The position numbers were made by a program, and so were the translations under genes. The notes under the pieces were generated by a model that was given only the letters and a program-made list of their open reading frames with translations, did not search any database and was not told the origin of the DNA. DNA of 35,930 bases from Candidatus Uhrbacteria bacterium (GTDB taxonomy: Bacteria; Patescibacteriota; Patescibacteriia; UBA9934): NCBI GenBank assembly GCA_003453595.1, contig DMOG01000025.1:23326-59255 (forward strand). The letters run 5' to 3'. This document shows, one piece after another, positions 1 through 5,965 of the stretch. Each line of letters begins with the position of its first letter. Position 1 is the first letter of the stretch.

Positions 1-82
1 GATATATAAAAGTCCCAGGCTAGGTGGGACCCCACTCTCCTCTCCTTCTCAATCGACAGACACAACATATTGTGTTAGCACT

Positions 83-101
83 CTGCATTTTACCACTAGA
101 T
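83..101 (+). repeat. Left copy of a possible island-boundary direct repeat
   Basis: The segment CTGCATT-TT-ACCACTAGAT recurs without the central TT at 13542-13558, where it covers the stop codon of the disulfide-reductase gene. The two copies bracket the whole minus-strand accessory island. This could be an attL/attR-like pair from insertion at a gene 3' end, but 17 shared bases with a 2-base gap could also arise by chance in 36 kb. Confidence 0.3.
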
Positions 102-251
102 ATGGTGAAAGCCAACAGGCTCGGCTGTGGATAAGAAGTGTCGGAAAACACTACTGAAAGAATTGCCAAAGATTACTCACATTAAAGACCAACTTAGACA
201 AAAATCCGGCCCAGAAACTCTAAACCGAATAATTATATCTATACTCAATTA

Positions 252-827
252 TTAAAATCCCATTGTTAAATTCATAACTGATTTGTTTTCTGGCAAAGTA
301 AAGTCTACTTCGATCATGCGCCTTTCCCCCATTCGATCATCAAACAGCACATAGCCATTCTTTTGACCAAATTCAAATACTTCCTTAGTAACTTTTACGT
401 CCTGCATACAATAATCAATAATCTCCTGTACCTTCCCTTCTTTCCACCACTGCACAGCCTGCAATCCATGAGCGCTCTTACCCTGACCAATCGTAGCTGA
501 AGCAACATCATCAAGTTTAATACGATATCCCAAACTTTGACGAATTTTATCCAACATATCCAATTGCGGAATCTTCAATAAGTCACCAGCATAATATTTA
601 TTTAGAACCGGCACATCAAAACCAATGCTATTATATCCAATCAAGCAATCAGCTGACTCAAGGTCTTTGAGCAATTCCTGCATCTTATCGATCGTGTACG
701 ACCGCCAAGAATCATCAGCATAAAAATAAGCACAGACCACAGACACATCAAGCTTCTCCGGAAAGTACCCCCCAACATCATCAAAAGTATTCTGCGTTTC
801 AATATCAAAAACAACTATATTATTCAT
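252..827 (-). CDS. DEDD-family 3'-5' exonuclease (RNase H-like fold)
   Basis: Predicted 3'-5' exonuclease of the RNase H-like DEDD superfamily, resembling YprB/RNase_H_2 proteins. The first acidic pair lies in NIVVFDIET at the N-terminus. A second motif, GYNSIGFDVPVL, is in the middle. A third, DYCMQDVKVT near the C-terminus, has the Tyr-x3-Asp of the DEDDy type, so all four metal-binding acids appear present. At about 190 residues the protein is a stand-alone nuclease domain with no helicase or zinc finger. The start is uncertain: GTG at 857, ATG at 839 and ATG at 827 are in frame. I prefer 827 because TGATACAAT, an extended -10 element, lies about 13 nt upstream of it, which would give a nearly leaderless mRNA. 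It sits left of the first attC-like site and has no visible partner. The substrate (RNA or DNA) cannot be told. Confidence 0.8.
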   Translation of the reverse strand: MNNIVVFDIETQNTFDDVGGYFPEKLDVSVVCAYFYADDSWRSYTIDKMQELLKDLESADCLIGYNSIGFDVPVLNKYYAGDLLKIPQLDMLDKIRQSLGYRIKLDDVASATIGQGKSAHGLQAVQWWKEGKVQEIIDYCMQDVKVTKEVFEFGQKNGYVLFDDRMGERRMIEVDFTLPENKSVMNLTMGF

Positions 828-915
828 AACAAATGGCATTGTATCAGGATTCAACACATTCCAAAAGCTTTAATGCCGAAATCCGATCTTTTGAGATCGG
901 ATCTCCCAAGATCGT

Positions 916-945
916 CCGATCTCCGGTAGTCCGATCTCCGGTAGT
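916..945. repeat. Perfect tandem 15-bp repeat
   Basis: CCGATCTCCGGTAGT occurs twice head to tail. Just upstream, 883-900 holds the dyad CCGATCTTTTGAGATCGG, so three CCGATC-type half sites lie within 65 bp. The position, upstream of the exonuclease start and next to a terminator, would suit an operator, but no regulator is known. Confidence 0.6.
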
Positions 946-946
946 T

Positions 947-982
947 AAAAACTGGCCAACACTAAGTGTTGGCCAGTTTTTT
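947..982. terminator. Bidirectional intrinsic terminator
   Basis: A perfect 12-bp stem (ACTGGCCAACAC with GTGTTGGCCAGT, 951-962 and 966-977) has a TAA loop, with AAAA before and TTTTT after. It can stop transcription on both strands. On the minus strand it lies downstream of the 98-aa gene, and it insulates the exonuclease gene from it. Confidence 0.85.
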
Positions 983-1015
983 ATAATTCGATTAAGAGCT
1001 GTTGTATAGAGCGAT

Positions 1016-1312
1016 CTAATTTTTTGGCGCGTTTTCTTCCCAACTTCTTAAAGCATCATCTGCATCTTTATATTCTTCATCTCCTCGATCTGCGTCTCGA
1101 ATCATGTCCCTCAGTGCATATAGCTTTGTTTGTTTCCATTCTTTTGTACCAGGTGTCGTAGATCTTAACACGAAGCCCATATCCGCAAACATAGCAAGAG
1201 CAATTCTTTCATCTGGATCTATTCCAAACTTTGTACATATGCTAATAAAACGAGTTTTTAGCATCTCAATATCTTTTGTTGTTTCCAGACTGAATCCATG
1301 TTCTGATTTCAT
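1016..1312 (-). CDS. Hypothetical 98-aa protein
   Basis: I do not recognise this family. The product is small, charged and soluble, with no signal peptide or membrane segment. Its middle has a hydrophobic helix (DERIALAMFADMGFVL), followed by an acidic helical tail rich in Asp and Glu. It is read leftward and ends about 33 bp before the terminator at 947-982, which fits an independently transcribed unit. A possible box, GTTGTAT, lies just beyond its stop (1001-1007), but no convincing partner box is found on the other side. I therefore cannot show that it is a cassette of the same kind as its right-hand neighbours. Confidence 0.55.
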   Translation of the reverse strand: MKSEHGFSLETTKDIEMLKTRFISICTKFGIDPDERIALAMFADMGFVLRSTTPGTKEWKQTKLYALRDMIRDADRGDEEYKDADDALRSWEENAPKN

Positions 1313-1448
1313 ATTTTTATTTTATTAACTAATTAATGTTCATTAAGAAGACTATTTAACGCCATAAGAGCTCTTTAATTCTTTCGGCACCGATTTCTTT
1401 TGGTTTTGGTTTTTCCATAGAATTTAATATAAAAATTTATAAAATGGC

Positions 1449-1553
1449 GTATAGCGTTCCAGAATATGCGATACTTGCTAGTTGCATGATATGCCGTTAG
1501 GCTTGTTGGTAGCAAGGGAGCGTAGCGATTTCGTACTACGTTTAAAATTATCT
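1449..1553. other. Degenerate attC-like site 1
   Basis: The left half reads GTATAGC-GTTC, matching the TAAC-GTTT type of left half seen at better sites. The right box is ATTATCT followed by GATG (1547-1557), a weakened form of GTTAnnnGATG. The inner stem is poor and the two halves do not pair well. A CTTGCTA/TAGCAAG hairpin lies inside, and 34 bp (1482-1515) recur in the next site. Probably a decayed or chimeric site. Confidence 0.5.
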
Positions 1554-1558
1554 GATGT

Positions 1559-1948
1559 TTATTTCTGACTGTCGTTGTATTTTTGGATAAGCTCAATATC
1601 TTTAAGGTCTTTTTCTCTACCGAATTGCGTCTTCCACTCCACAACATATTTTAATTGCACATAAGGAAAATTTGCGATTGTTTCAGCACCGTCTATAATT
1701 TCATTTATTCTATCCGACAATTCAAGCCAATCTTTGTAAACCTCAATATTGCCGATTTTAAGACAGGTCGGATTAGAATGTAATAACATTGGATATTTTT
1801 TGATAAGAGAATCCCATACGTCTTGTTTAACAATAATATCAAGGTCTTTTGACTCTCTAATTCCTCTAATCGCCATTGGACCACTACCGAAAATCGCAAA
1901 TTTTCCTTCTGGTAAATTCAAAGAGCTTAATTCATTGAGATATTTCAT
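1559..1948 (-). CDS. Nucleotidyltransferase-fold cassette protein
   Basis: The 129-aa product has the start of a polymerase-beta-like nucleotidyltransferase fold. FGSGPMAIRGIRESKDLDII gives the Gly-Ser turn and, about a dozen residues later, a D-x-D metal-binding pair. A third acid may lie in NIEVYKDWLEL. The size fits a minimal nucleotidyltransferase, such as the sensor or toxin domains of MNT/AbiEii-like families. The substrate is unknown, and I see no HEPN partner, since the neighbours are in other cassettes. The stop codon lies inside the left unit-specific inverted repeat (TTTATTTCTG at 1558-1567, matching CAGAAATAAA at 1963-1972). The unit is therefore almost completely filled by the gene, as in integron cassettes. 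Confidence 0.7.
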   Translation of the reverse strand: MKYLNELSSLNLPEGKFAIFGSGPMAIRGIRESKDLDIIVKQDVWDSLIKKYPMLLHSNPTCLKIGNIEVYKDWLELSDRINEIIDGAETIANFPYVQLKYVVEWKTQFGREKDLKDIELIQKYNDSQK

Positions 1949-1976
1949 ATTTTTGATTAGGCCAGAAATAAATTTT

Positions 1977-2097
1977 GCCTAACATCGACGCCTGATGCGA
2001 AGTTAGCTAATTGCATGATATGCCGTTAGGCTTGTTGGTGGCAAATATGGGTGAGCGACGAGGTTCGAGGAGCGGAAACGCATGCAGGCTGTTATGC
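1977..2097. other. attC-like site 2
   Basis: The left box is GCCTAAC (1977-1983) and the right box GTTATGC (2091-2097), followed by GATG. The inner arms GCCTG-ATGC (1990-1998) and GCATGCAGGC (2080-2089) pair, with one unpaired base in the right arm, much like an extrahelical base of attC. The left spacer is about 5-6 nt and the right is a single T. The loop carries the 34-bp block shared with site 1, which contains its own GTTAGGC box. Confidence 0.7.
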
Positions 2098-2114
2098 GAT
2101 GTGTTGGGGATTCT

Positions 2115-2819
2115 TTACAGGTACTTTTTTAGATTTTGAACCATTCGCCCCACATACAAGTCGAGGCTTTTTTGGCCTACCTCTTTATTCACAACCCACT
2201 TTGGGTGGTTATCTGCAATTCCATTCATACTTTTTTCAGCAATATTATCTGTTCCAAACGCGTCATGGATAAATGATTTTTCATCTTTGTCGGTGGGCAA
2301 GATGACCGTTGATTCATTAATAATCATCATGTTTGAGATTTCCGTGTTTCCCGCATGACCATCCAATGGCCCGCCTATCATTTTTTCAATCTGTTTTTCG
2401 TCTTCTTCGGCACACATTTCAAGATAAATAATTTTTGCGGGTTGAAAAAAGTCAGATTTTTCCTTTATAAATTTTTGAACGACTTCGTCATTGTGGTGAA
2501 ATTATGCTATGAAAATAATATTTGCTTTTTTGTATATAGAATTGCAGATATCAAATATTACTTTTTCTAATGTCTCTTCAGTTAAATATATCGTGCCAAA
2601 AAAGCCTCTATGCTCTCGGGATCTGGAAAATTCAAGTGTTGGTAAAATGACTAGTTCGGGGAATTGCTTTTCCACTTGGTTTACCAGATAGTCCGTAATA
2701 TATGTATCCGTGCCAAAGGGGGCGAATAGCCCGTGTTGTTCAGTAGAACCAATTGGAAGCACGAAATTATGTTTTTGTTCACTGGATAACTCTGGATGCT
2801 TCATTCTTTTAAGTCTCAT
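2115..2819 (-). pseudogene. Creatininase-family amidohydrolase, interrupted by an in-frame stop
   Basis: The N-terminal part has the creatininase-family motif PIGSTEQHGLFAPFGTDTYI, then SREHRGFFGTIYLTEETLE. The C-terminal part has GGPLDGHAGNTEIS, where DGHAG is the usual second metal and catalytic segment. The two parts are in the same frame but are split by TAA at 2502-2504, right after NIIFIA, where the family usually has a conserved N-G-H-G-G-N loop. Here the residues after the stop are FHHNDEVV, so the loop has also diverged. With the stop read through, the product would be about 234 aa, close to family length. I take it as a decayed cassette gene. Readthrough or a sequencing error remains possible. 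The start at 2819 (MRLKRMKHPE) is chosen because upstream sequence belongs to the attC-like site. Confidence 0.75.
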
Positions 2820-2858
2820 AATATTGCGATTCGTGGGTAAAAAATTCTCAAAAATTTC

Positions 2859-2988
2859 ATATAACGTTTCCGAGTATCTGAAGTTTGCTGGAGTGAAACG
2901 AAAGCAAATTTGGGTCGAAAAAGTTTTGCGTTCCTTAATTAAAAATCTAATAAGGCAAAACTCTTGAGCCAGATATTTGGTGTTGTGC
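2859..2988. other. attC-like site 3
   Basis: The left box is ATATAAC (2859-2865) with spacer GTTT and arm CCGAGTATCTG. The right arm is CAGATATTTGG, spacer T, box GTTGTGC (2982-2988), then GATG. The arms pair with a few mismatches. The loop holds two further hairpins: TTTGCT/AGCAAA and AGTTTTGC/GCAAAACT. Confidence 0.72.
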
Positions 2989-3046
2989 GATGTCCGCATT
3001 TGCCCGTCCTCGATAACGAAATGAACGGAATGGATACCCCGAAATC

Positions 3047-3625
3047 TTATTGCAAAATCTTTTCCAATAATTTAGGAAACTCCTCGGTTTTCATATCGCC
3101 CAAGCAATAATGCCCTTGTCCTGACAATTCAACAATCTCGCCACCAAGCACCTCATGAAAAATTTTTAAACTTTTTTTGCCGTCATCTTCTTCATCGTCG
3201 GCGGTGAACATCACTATTTGATTTACTCTGTCTTTAATCATCGGGTCAATCGGATAAGTGTAAAAATTCACATCAGCGCCACTCCTTTTCTCTTGTGGAA
3301 TCTTCCAAGGCGCGATTAAAAAAAGTTTAAAAATTTTAGTCTTAGTCTCACCAAGCCAGCGAACCAAGAAGGCGCAACCGCAACTATGTCCAACTAAGAT
3401 TGTTTTTTCATCAACAGGATATTTTTCAAACTCAACTTTGAATTTTTCATAATCAGGTTGCCAGGGCGAGGGCATGAGAGGAGTTTCCGTTTCAATATTT
3501 TTTGCAATAAGATTTCTTTTTAACCACGGAATCCAGTGTTTGTCATAAGTCCTTGTTTCAGGATTCATCGCTTTTTCAGCATCAGAGGGGCATCCATGGA
3601 TTATGATACATCTATTCGTTGTCAT
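3047..3625 (-). CDS. RBBP9/YdeN-type alpha/beta hydrolase
   Basis: A serine hydrolase of the RBBP9/YdeN family, about 192 aa from the preferred start. CIIIHGCPSD is the oxyanion-hole strand (family HG-x-x-x). The nucleophile elbow is LVGHSCGCAF with Ser in GHSCG. The acid is probably in the MFTADDEEDD loop, and the catalytic His is in the C-terminal GQGHYCLGD. The substrate is unknown; family members are small esterases or remain unassigned. An upstream in-frame ATG at 3670 would put coding sequence inside the right inverted repeat and box, so I choose ATG at 3625 (MTTNRC). No Shine-Dalgarno is visible. The unit is framed by a 13-bp inverted repeat, TCCGCATTTGCCC (2993-3005) with its complement at 3652-3664. 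Confidence 0.82.
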   Translation of the reverse strand: MTTNRCIIIHGCPSDAEKAMNPETRTYDKHWIPWLKRNLIAKNIETETPLMPSPWQPDYEKFKVEFEKYPVDEKTILVGHSCGCAFLVRWLGETKTKIFKLFLIAPWKIPQEKRSGADVNFYTYPIDPMIKDRVNQIVMFTADDEEDDGKKSLKIFHEVLGGEIVELSGQGHYCLGDMKTEEFPKLLEKILQ

Positions 3626-3668
3626 ATGGTTGAATGTTATTTTTAGCACTGGGGCAAATGCGGATTTC

Positions 3669-3751
3669 ACCTAATGTACGCGTAGGAAAATTGGCACTCT
3701 TAAGGATCTTAATAATGCCAATTTTCCGTAGCCAGATACACGCTGTTATAC
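3669..3751. other. attC-like site 4
   Basis: The left box is ACCTAAT (3669-3675), then GTAC and GCGTA. The right arm is TACACGC, spacer T, box GTTATAC (3745-3751), then GCTG in place of the usual GATG. The inner stem GGAAAATTGGCA/TGCCAATTTTCC is a perfect 12 bp, giving a strong cruciform. Confidence 0.7.
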
Positions 3752-3769
3752 GCTGTTTTGCCTGCCGGT

Positions 3770-4060
3770 TTAAAACCTCTGACCCCAGAATGTGACATAC
3801 CAACTGCCATATTCACAGTATTGAATTGTTCTACCAAATGGTGCCCATTTTGTGGATAAGCCGTCACAGCCTTCTCCGGTTTCTGAGTTATAAGAGTATT
3901 TTTCGAGTAATTGATCATATTCAGCTTTTACCTCTTCTTGTTGGGGAATTTCTCTTATTAAATCTTGAATAATAGCCTCTCCACCATCTTCATCTAGCCA
4001 AGGCGACCAAAAAAGTATGGCTGTGATGGCGACTACTAAAATGATAATGAATTTTTTCAT
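3770..4060 (-). CDS. Hypothetical exported or membrane-anchored 96-aa protein
   Basis: I do not recognise the family. Residues 1-18 (MKKFIIILVVAITAILFW) form an uncleaved signal anchor or a signal peptide with a short basic n-region. An acidic segment follows with a helical stretch (EVKAEYDQLLEKY). The C-terminus has two Cys, in EGCDGLS and QYCEYGSW, that could pair outside the cell. The product probably sits at the outer face of the membrane. It fills its unit: the stop is 3 nt past the left inverted repeat (TTTTGCCTGCC 3756-3766, partner 4089-4099). A perfect DnaA-box-like TTGTGGATAAG lies inside the gene near 3850, probably by chance. Confidence 0.6.
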   Translation of the reverse strand: MKKFIIILVVAITAILFWSPWLDEDGGEAIIQDLIREIPQQEEVKAEYDQLLEKYSYNSETGEGCDGLSTKWAPFGRTIQYCEYGSWYVTFWGQRF

Positions 4061-4103
4061 AGAAAAATTATTATATGAGTCTTATATAGGCAGGCAAAAT
4101 TTT

Positions 4104-4172
4104 GCCTAACGTTTCGGCATATCTGAAGTTCCGTAGCGACAGCGAAGGAATTTTGGATAGCAAGTGTTAGGC
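4104..4172. other. attC-like site 5
   Basis: The left box is GCCTAAC (4104-4110) and the right box GTTAGGC (4166-4172), a perfect complement, with GTTT spacer left and T right. The left arm CGGCATATCTG matches those of sites 3 and 8. The loop hairpin is TTCC-GTAGCGACAGCGAA-GGAA, which shares its loop motif with other sites. At 69 bp it is in the classical attC size range. Confidence 0.75.
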
Positions 4173-4193
4173 GATGTAATTTTCTGGGGCGGA

Positions 4194-4910
4194 TTAGTCA
4201 ATAATAGTCTCATTAATTACATTATACTTTAAATGCAAATAAGAATCATTTAGTTTTTTTACATCTACCAATTTCAACGCTTTTATATCTTTCAATTCAT
4301 TAACTGAAGATAAAGATTTTCCGTCTATCAAAGAAGGCGTTTCTTTTCCTCCAACTAATGCAGGAGCAACAACGATCGAAAGTTTATCAATAAGTTTATG
4401 CCTCAAAAAAATAGAATTCAAAGTAGCACCAGTTTGGATTGTTAAATTATCAATCTTAAAATCTTCTTTTAGTTTTCTGAATAAATCTACAAAATCAATC
4501 TCATTTTCATAGTAGATAATTTCAAGATTTTCCTCATCTTTTCTATCAAAGGCAGGATGAGCTTTATTTGTTGTAATGATAAATAATTTCTTACTTTTTT
4601 TGATGAAATTATCTACACCAATTTCATTTAAATGAGGTTGATTATCAATGATCAGAAAACTAACTGGTAATTTAACAATATTTTTTTGAGGCTTGTTTAC
4701 TCCGACTTTTGCTTGGACTCTTCCAGAATTAAGAGAATATAAATCTGTTGTTTGCTCAATATCATAATATTGTTGTAAGCCTTCTTTGATTCCTTTTATT
4801 TTAGGAAAATCTTTATCGACATCTAAATTGTCTGTATTTCCTGTTGAAATTTTGCCATCGACTGACATTAACATGAATAAAGTTGAAATTGGTTTGATCA
4901 TATTTGTCAT
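4194..4910 (-). CDS. RibD C-terminal / dihydrofolate reductase-like protein
   Basis: A 238-aa reductase of the RibD_C/DHFR-like superfamily, which uses NADPH to reduce a pyrimidine or folate-like substrate. The N-terminus has LFMLMSVDGKIST, the typical first strand and S-x-D-G motif. Near the C-terminus is LTIQTGATLNSIFL followed by LIDKLSIVVAPALVGGK, the cofactor-loop and closing-strand signature of RibD_C. There is no deaminase domain, so it is not a full RibD. In cassette context it could be a stand-alone pyrimidine reductase or an antifolate-insensitive reductase; I cannot choose. An alternative start is Met4 (4901). It is flanked by a 14-bp perfect inverted repeat, TAATTTTCTGGGGC (4177-4190) and its complement (4956-4969), each 4 nt from a box. 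Confidence 0.82.
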   Translation of the reverse strand: MTNMIKPISTLFMLMSVDGKISTGNTDNLDVDKDFPKIKGIKEGLQQYYDIEQTTDLYSLNSGRVQAKVGVNKPQKNIVKLPVSFLIIDNQPHLNEIGVDNFIKKSKKLFIITTNKAHPAFDRKDEENLEIIYYENEIDFVDLFRKLKEDFKIDNLTIQTGATLNSIFLRHKLIDKLSIVVAPALVGGKETPSLIDGKSLSSVNELKDIKALKLVDVKKLNDSYLHLKYNVINETIID

Positions 4911-4973
4911 TTTAAAAACTAAATGATTCGTCCTTTAAATAATTACCGAAACGTAGCCCCAGAAAATTATTTC

Positions 4974-5156
4974 GTCTAATGTTCGCGTATAGCAGAAGTG
5001 CCGCCTCCTAATCATTGCACAAAATTTTGGCATAGCACAAACTCTCACAAATACCTCAAACTTCGATTTTAGTTGGCGGCATTTGGGAGAAGAAAATCGC
5101 CCCTCCATTAGAAATAGAAAAGGGCGATTTTCTGAACCTGCTATACGCTGTTATCG
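4974..5156. other. attC-like site 6 (long form)
   Basis: The left box is GTCTAAT (4974-4980) with spacer GTTC and arm GCGTATAGCAG. The right arm is CTGCTATACGC, spacer T, box GTTATCG (5150-5156), then GATG. The inner arms TGCCGCC/GGCGGCA also pair. The loop contains a strong separate hairpin, AGAAAATCGCCC (5091-5102) with GGGCGATTTTCT (5122-5133). At 183 bp it is the longest site in the array. Confidence 0.75.
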
Positions 5157-5181
5157 GATGTATTTTGTGAAAATTTTTATT

Positions 5182-5514
5182 CTACTCCGATGTCTCTTCA
5201 TCTTCTTCCGCTGATAACACCTCGCGTCTTTCCCAGTTGGTAAAACCAGATTTTCGACATAGTTCTGACGCCTTTTCTGGCGTTAGGTGCCCTTCAGCGT
5301 AGGCATAACCACTTCTTCCGCCCCAAAAAGCGGTATACCTTCCTTCACTATCTGGCTCTTCGCCAGCATATTCTGTTTCTTCACCAGCTTCTCTGTGAAT
5401 GCTTGGGCCTGCCAAGTCATTGCCTTCTCGAAGCCAGAAGGATTTATTCTCCTTTGTTTCAGGTATTTCTCCGCTACCTGTACGGAAATCTGGTTTTCGT
5501 TCTTGTCCCGACAT
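5182..5514 (-). CDS. Acidic hypothetical protein, 110 aa
   Basis: I do not recognise the family. The product is very acidic and has no membrane segment. Residues 58-85 (AYTAFWGG-like turn, then YAYAEGHLTPEKASEL and CRKSGFTNW) look like a small folded domain; the rest is low in hydrophobics. A 94-aa reading frame (5283-5567) overlaps on the same strand but would run into the right inverted repeat, so I prefer this one. The stop codon begins one base after the left repeat. The unit has the clearest small repeat pair of the array: 32 bp (5150-5181 and 5567-5598), differing only at two spacer bases. No Shine-Dalgarno is visible. Confidence 0.5.
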   Translation of the reverse strand: MSGQERKPDFRTGSGEIPETKENKSFWLREGNDLAGPSIHREAGEETEYAGEEPDSEGRYTAFWGGRSGYAYAEGHLTPEKASELCRKSGFTNWERREVLSAEEDEETSE

Positions 5515-5591
5515 AATGTTTTAGTTAAGAATAAACTTATTTTATAGTTATTTTTTGCTTGCGTCAAATAAAAATTTTCACAAAATATTTC

Positions 5592-5627
5592 CGATAACGC
5601 GCGCGGAGGTATCCGCGCGCGTTATCC
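5592..5627. other. Minimal attC-like site 7 (36 bp)
   Basis: A perfect 15-bp stem, GATAACGCGCGCGGA (5593-5607) with TCCGCGCGCGTTATC (5612-5626), encloses a GGTA tetraloop. It has the boxes CGATAAC and GTTATCC but no spacer bulges. It is much more GC-rich than its surroundings. Confidence 0.65.
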
Positions 5628-5664
5628 AAAATCGAGCGACGATAGGAGCGACATTTTGGATAAC
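5621..5664. other. Empty mini-cassette between two attC-like sites
   Basis: This 44-bp unit starts with GTTATCCAAAAT and ends with its exact complement ATTTTGGATAAC. Only 20 bp lie between the arms (loop CGAGCGACGATAGGAGCGAC). It has no room for a gene. It could be a cassette remnant, or sites 7 and 8 could together be one composite site. Confidence 0.5.
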
Positions 5665-5759
5665 GTTTCGGCATATCTGATGTTTGCCGTAGCGTAGCGG
5701 AGGCAAATATGGGTGGAGGCTTTTGTATAAAAGCCGTAACCAGATATGCCGTGTTATGT
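5658..5759. other. attC-like site 8, at the left end of the defence unit
   Basis: The left box is GGATAAC (5658-5664), spacer GTTT, arm CGGCATATCTG. The right arm is CAGATATGCCG, spacer T, box GTTATGT (5753-5759), then GATG. The 11-bp inner stem is perfect. Two loop hairpins follow: TTTGCC-GTAGCGTAGCGGA-GGCAAA and GGCTTTT/AAAAGCC. This is the best-formed site of the array. Confidence 0.8.
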
Positions 5760-5832
5760 GATGTGCATGTTTTACTTTAATCCCGATAGCAATCGGGATT
5801 GCTCTAAAAAAGAATTTTAATTTTGTTTTTTT
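5753..5832 (+). repeat. Left terminal inverted repeat of the defence unit
   Basis: It matches the reverse complement of 13347-13419 over most of its length. An internal hairpin AATCCCGAT-AGCA-ATCGGGATT (5779-5800) is replaced in the right copy by a different short hairpin, TGGGC-GATA-GCCCA. Both hairpins sit at the same place between conserved flanks, so the stem sequence has changed while the fold was kept or exchanged. Confidence 0.8.
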
Positions 5833-5833
5833 T

Positions 5834-5884
5834 GTTTTGGATTTTGGGCAGAGGGGTTAGGGGTGAATGCCCAAAATCCAAAAC
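5834..5884. repeat. 17-bp perfect hairpin with G-rich loop
   Basis: The arms GTTTTGGATTTTGGGCA (5834-5850) and TGCCCAAAATCCAAAAC (5868-5884) enclose a 17-nt loop, GAGGGGTTAGGGGTGAA. It lies downstream of the defence operon. There is no U-run on the minus-strand transcript, so it is not a standard terminator; 3'-end protection of the mRNA is possible. Confidence 0.75.
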
Positions 5885-5898
5885 TCCTTATTTTGTTT

Positions 5899-5953
5899 AA
5901 ATAAAAGGCAAAAAGGAAGGGGTTTAAGGGGAGGGAATTTTTGCCTTTTATTT
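5899..5953. repeat. 16-bp perfect hairpin with G-rich loop
   Basis: The arms AAATAAAAGGCAAAAA (5899-5914) and TTTTTGCCTTTTATTT (5938-5953) enclose a 23-nt purine-rich loop with runs GGGG, GGGG and GGG. The stem differs from that of the neighbouring hairpin but the loop type is the same. The four G-runs could form a short quadruplex on the plus strand. It ends 13 bp past the HerA stop codon. Confidence 0.75.
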
Positions 5954-5965
5954 GTTCATTAGTCA

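Noticed and set aside
126..134. Perfect DnaA box TGTGGATAA, with others near 3850 and 29332
   Set aside because: Single scattered boxes with no dnaA, dnaN or A/T-rich unwinding region; not an origin.
947..982. The perfect hairpin considered as another attC-like site
   Set aside because: It has no RYYYAAC/GTTRRRY boxes or spacers, and the T-runs mark it as a terminator.
1356..1418. A 20-codon minus-strand frame (MEKPKPKEIGAERIKELLWR) with a short flanking inverted repeat (ACGCCAT/ATGGCGT)
   Set aside because: No Shine-Dalgarno or promoter, and the boxes on both sides are poor; it could be a gene remnant. Not strong enough to call.
5283..5567. A 94-aa frame overlapping the 110-aa acidic protein
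   Set aside because: It would start inside the cassette's right inverted repeat and has a less protein-like composition; the overlapping frame fits the unit boundaries better.
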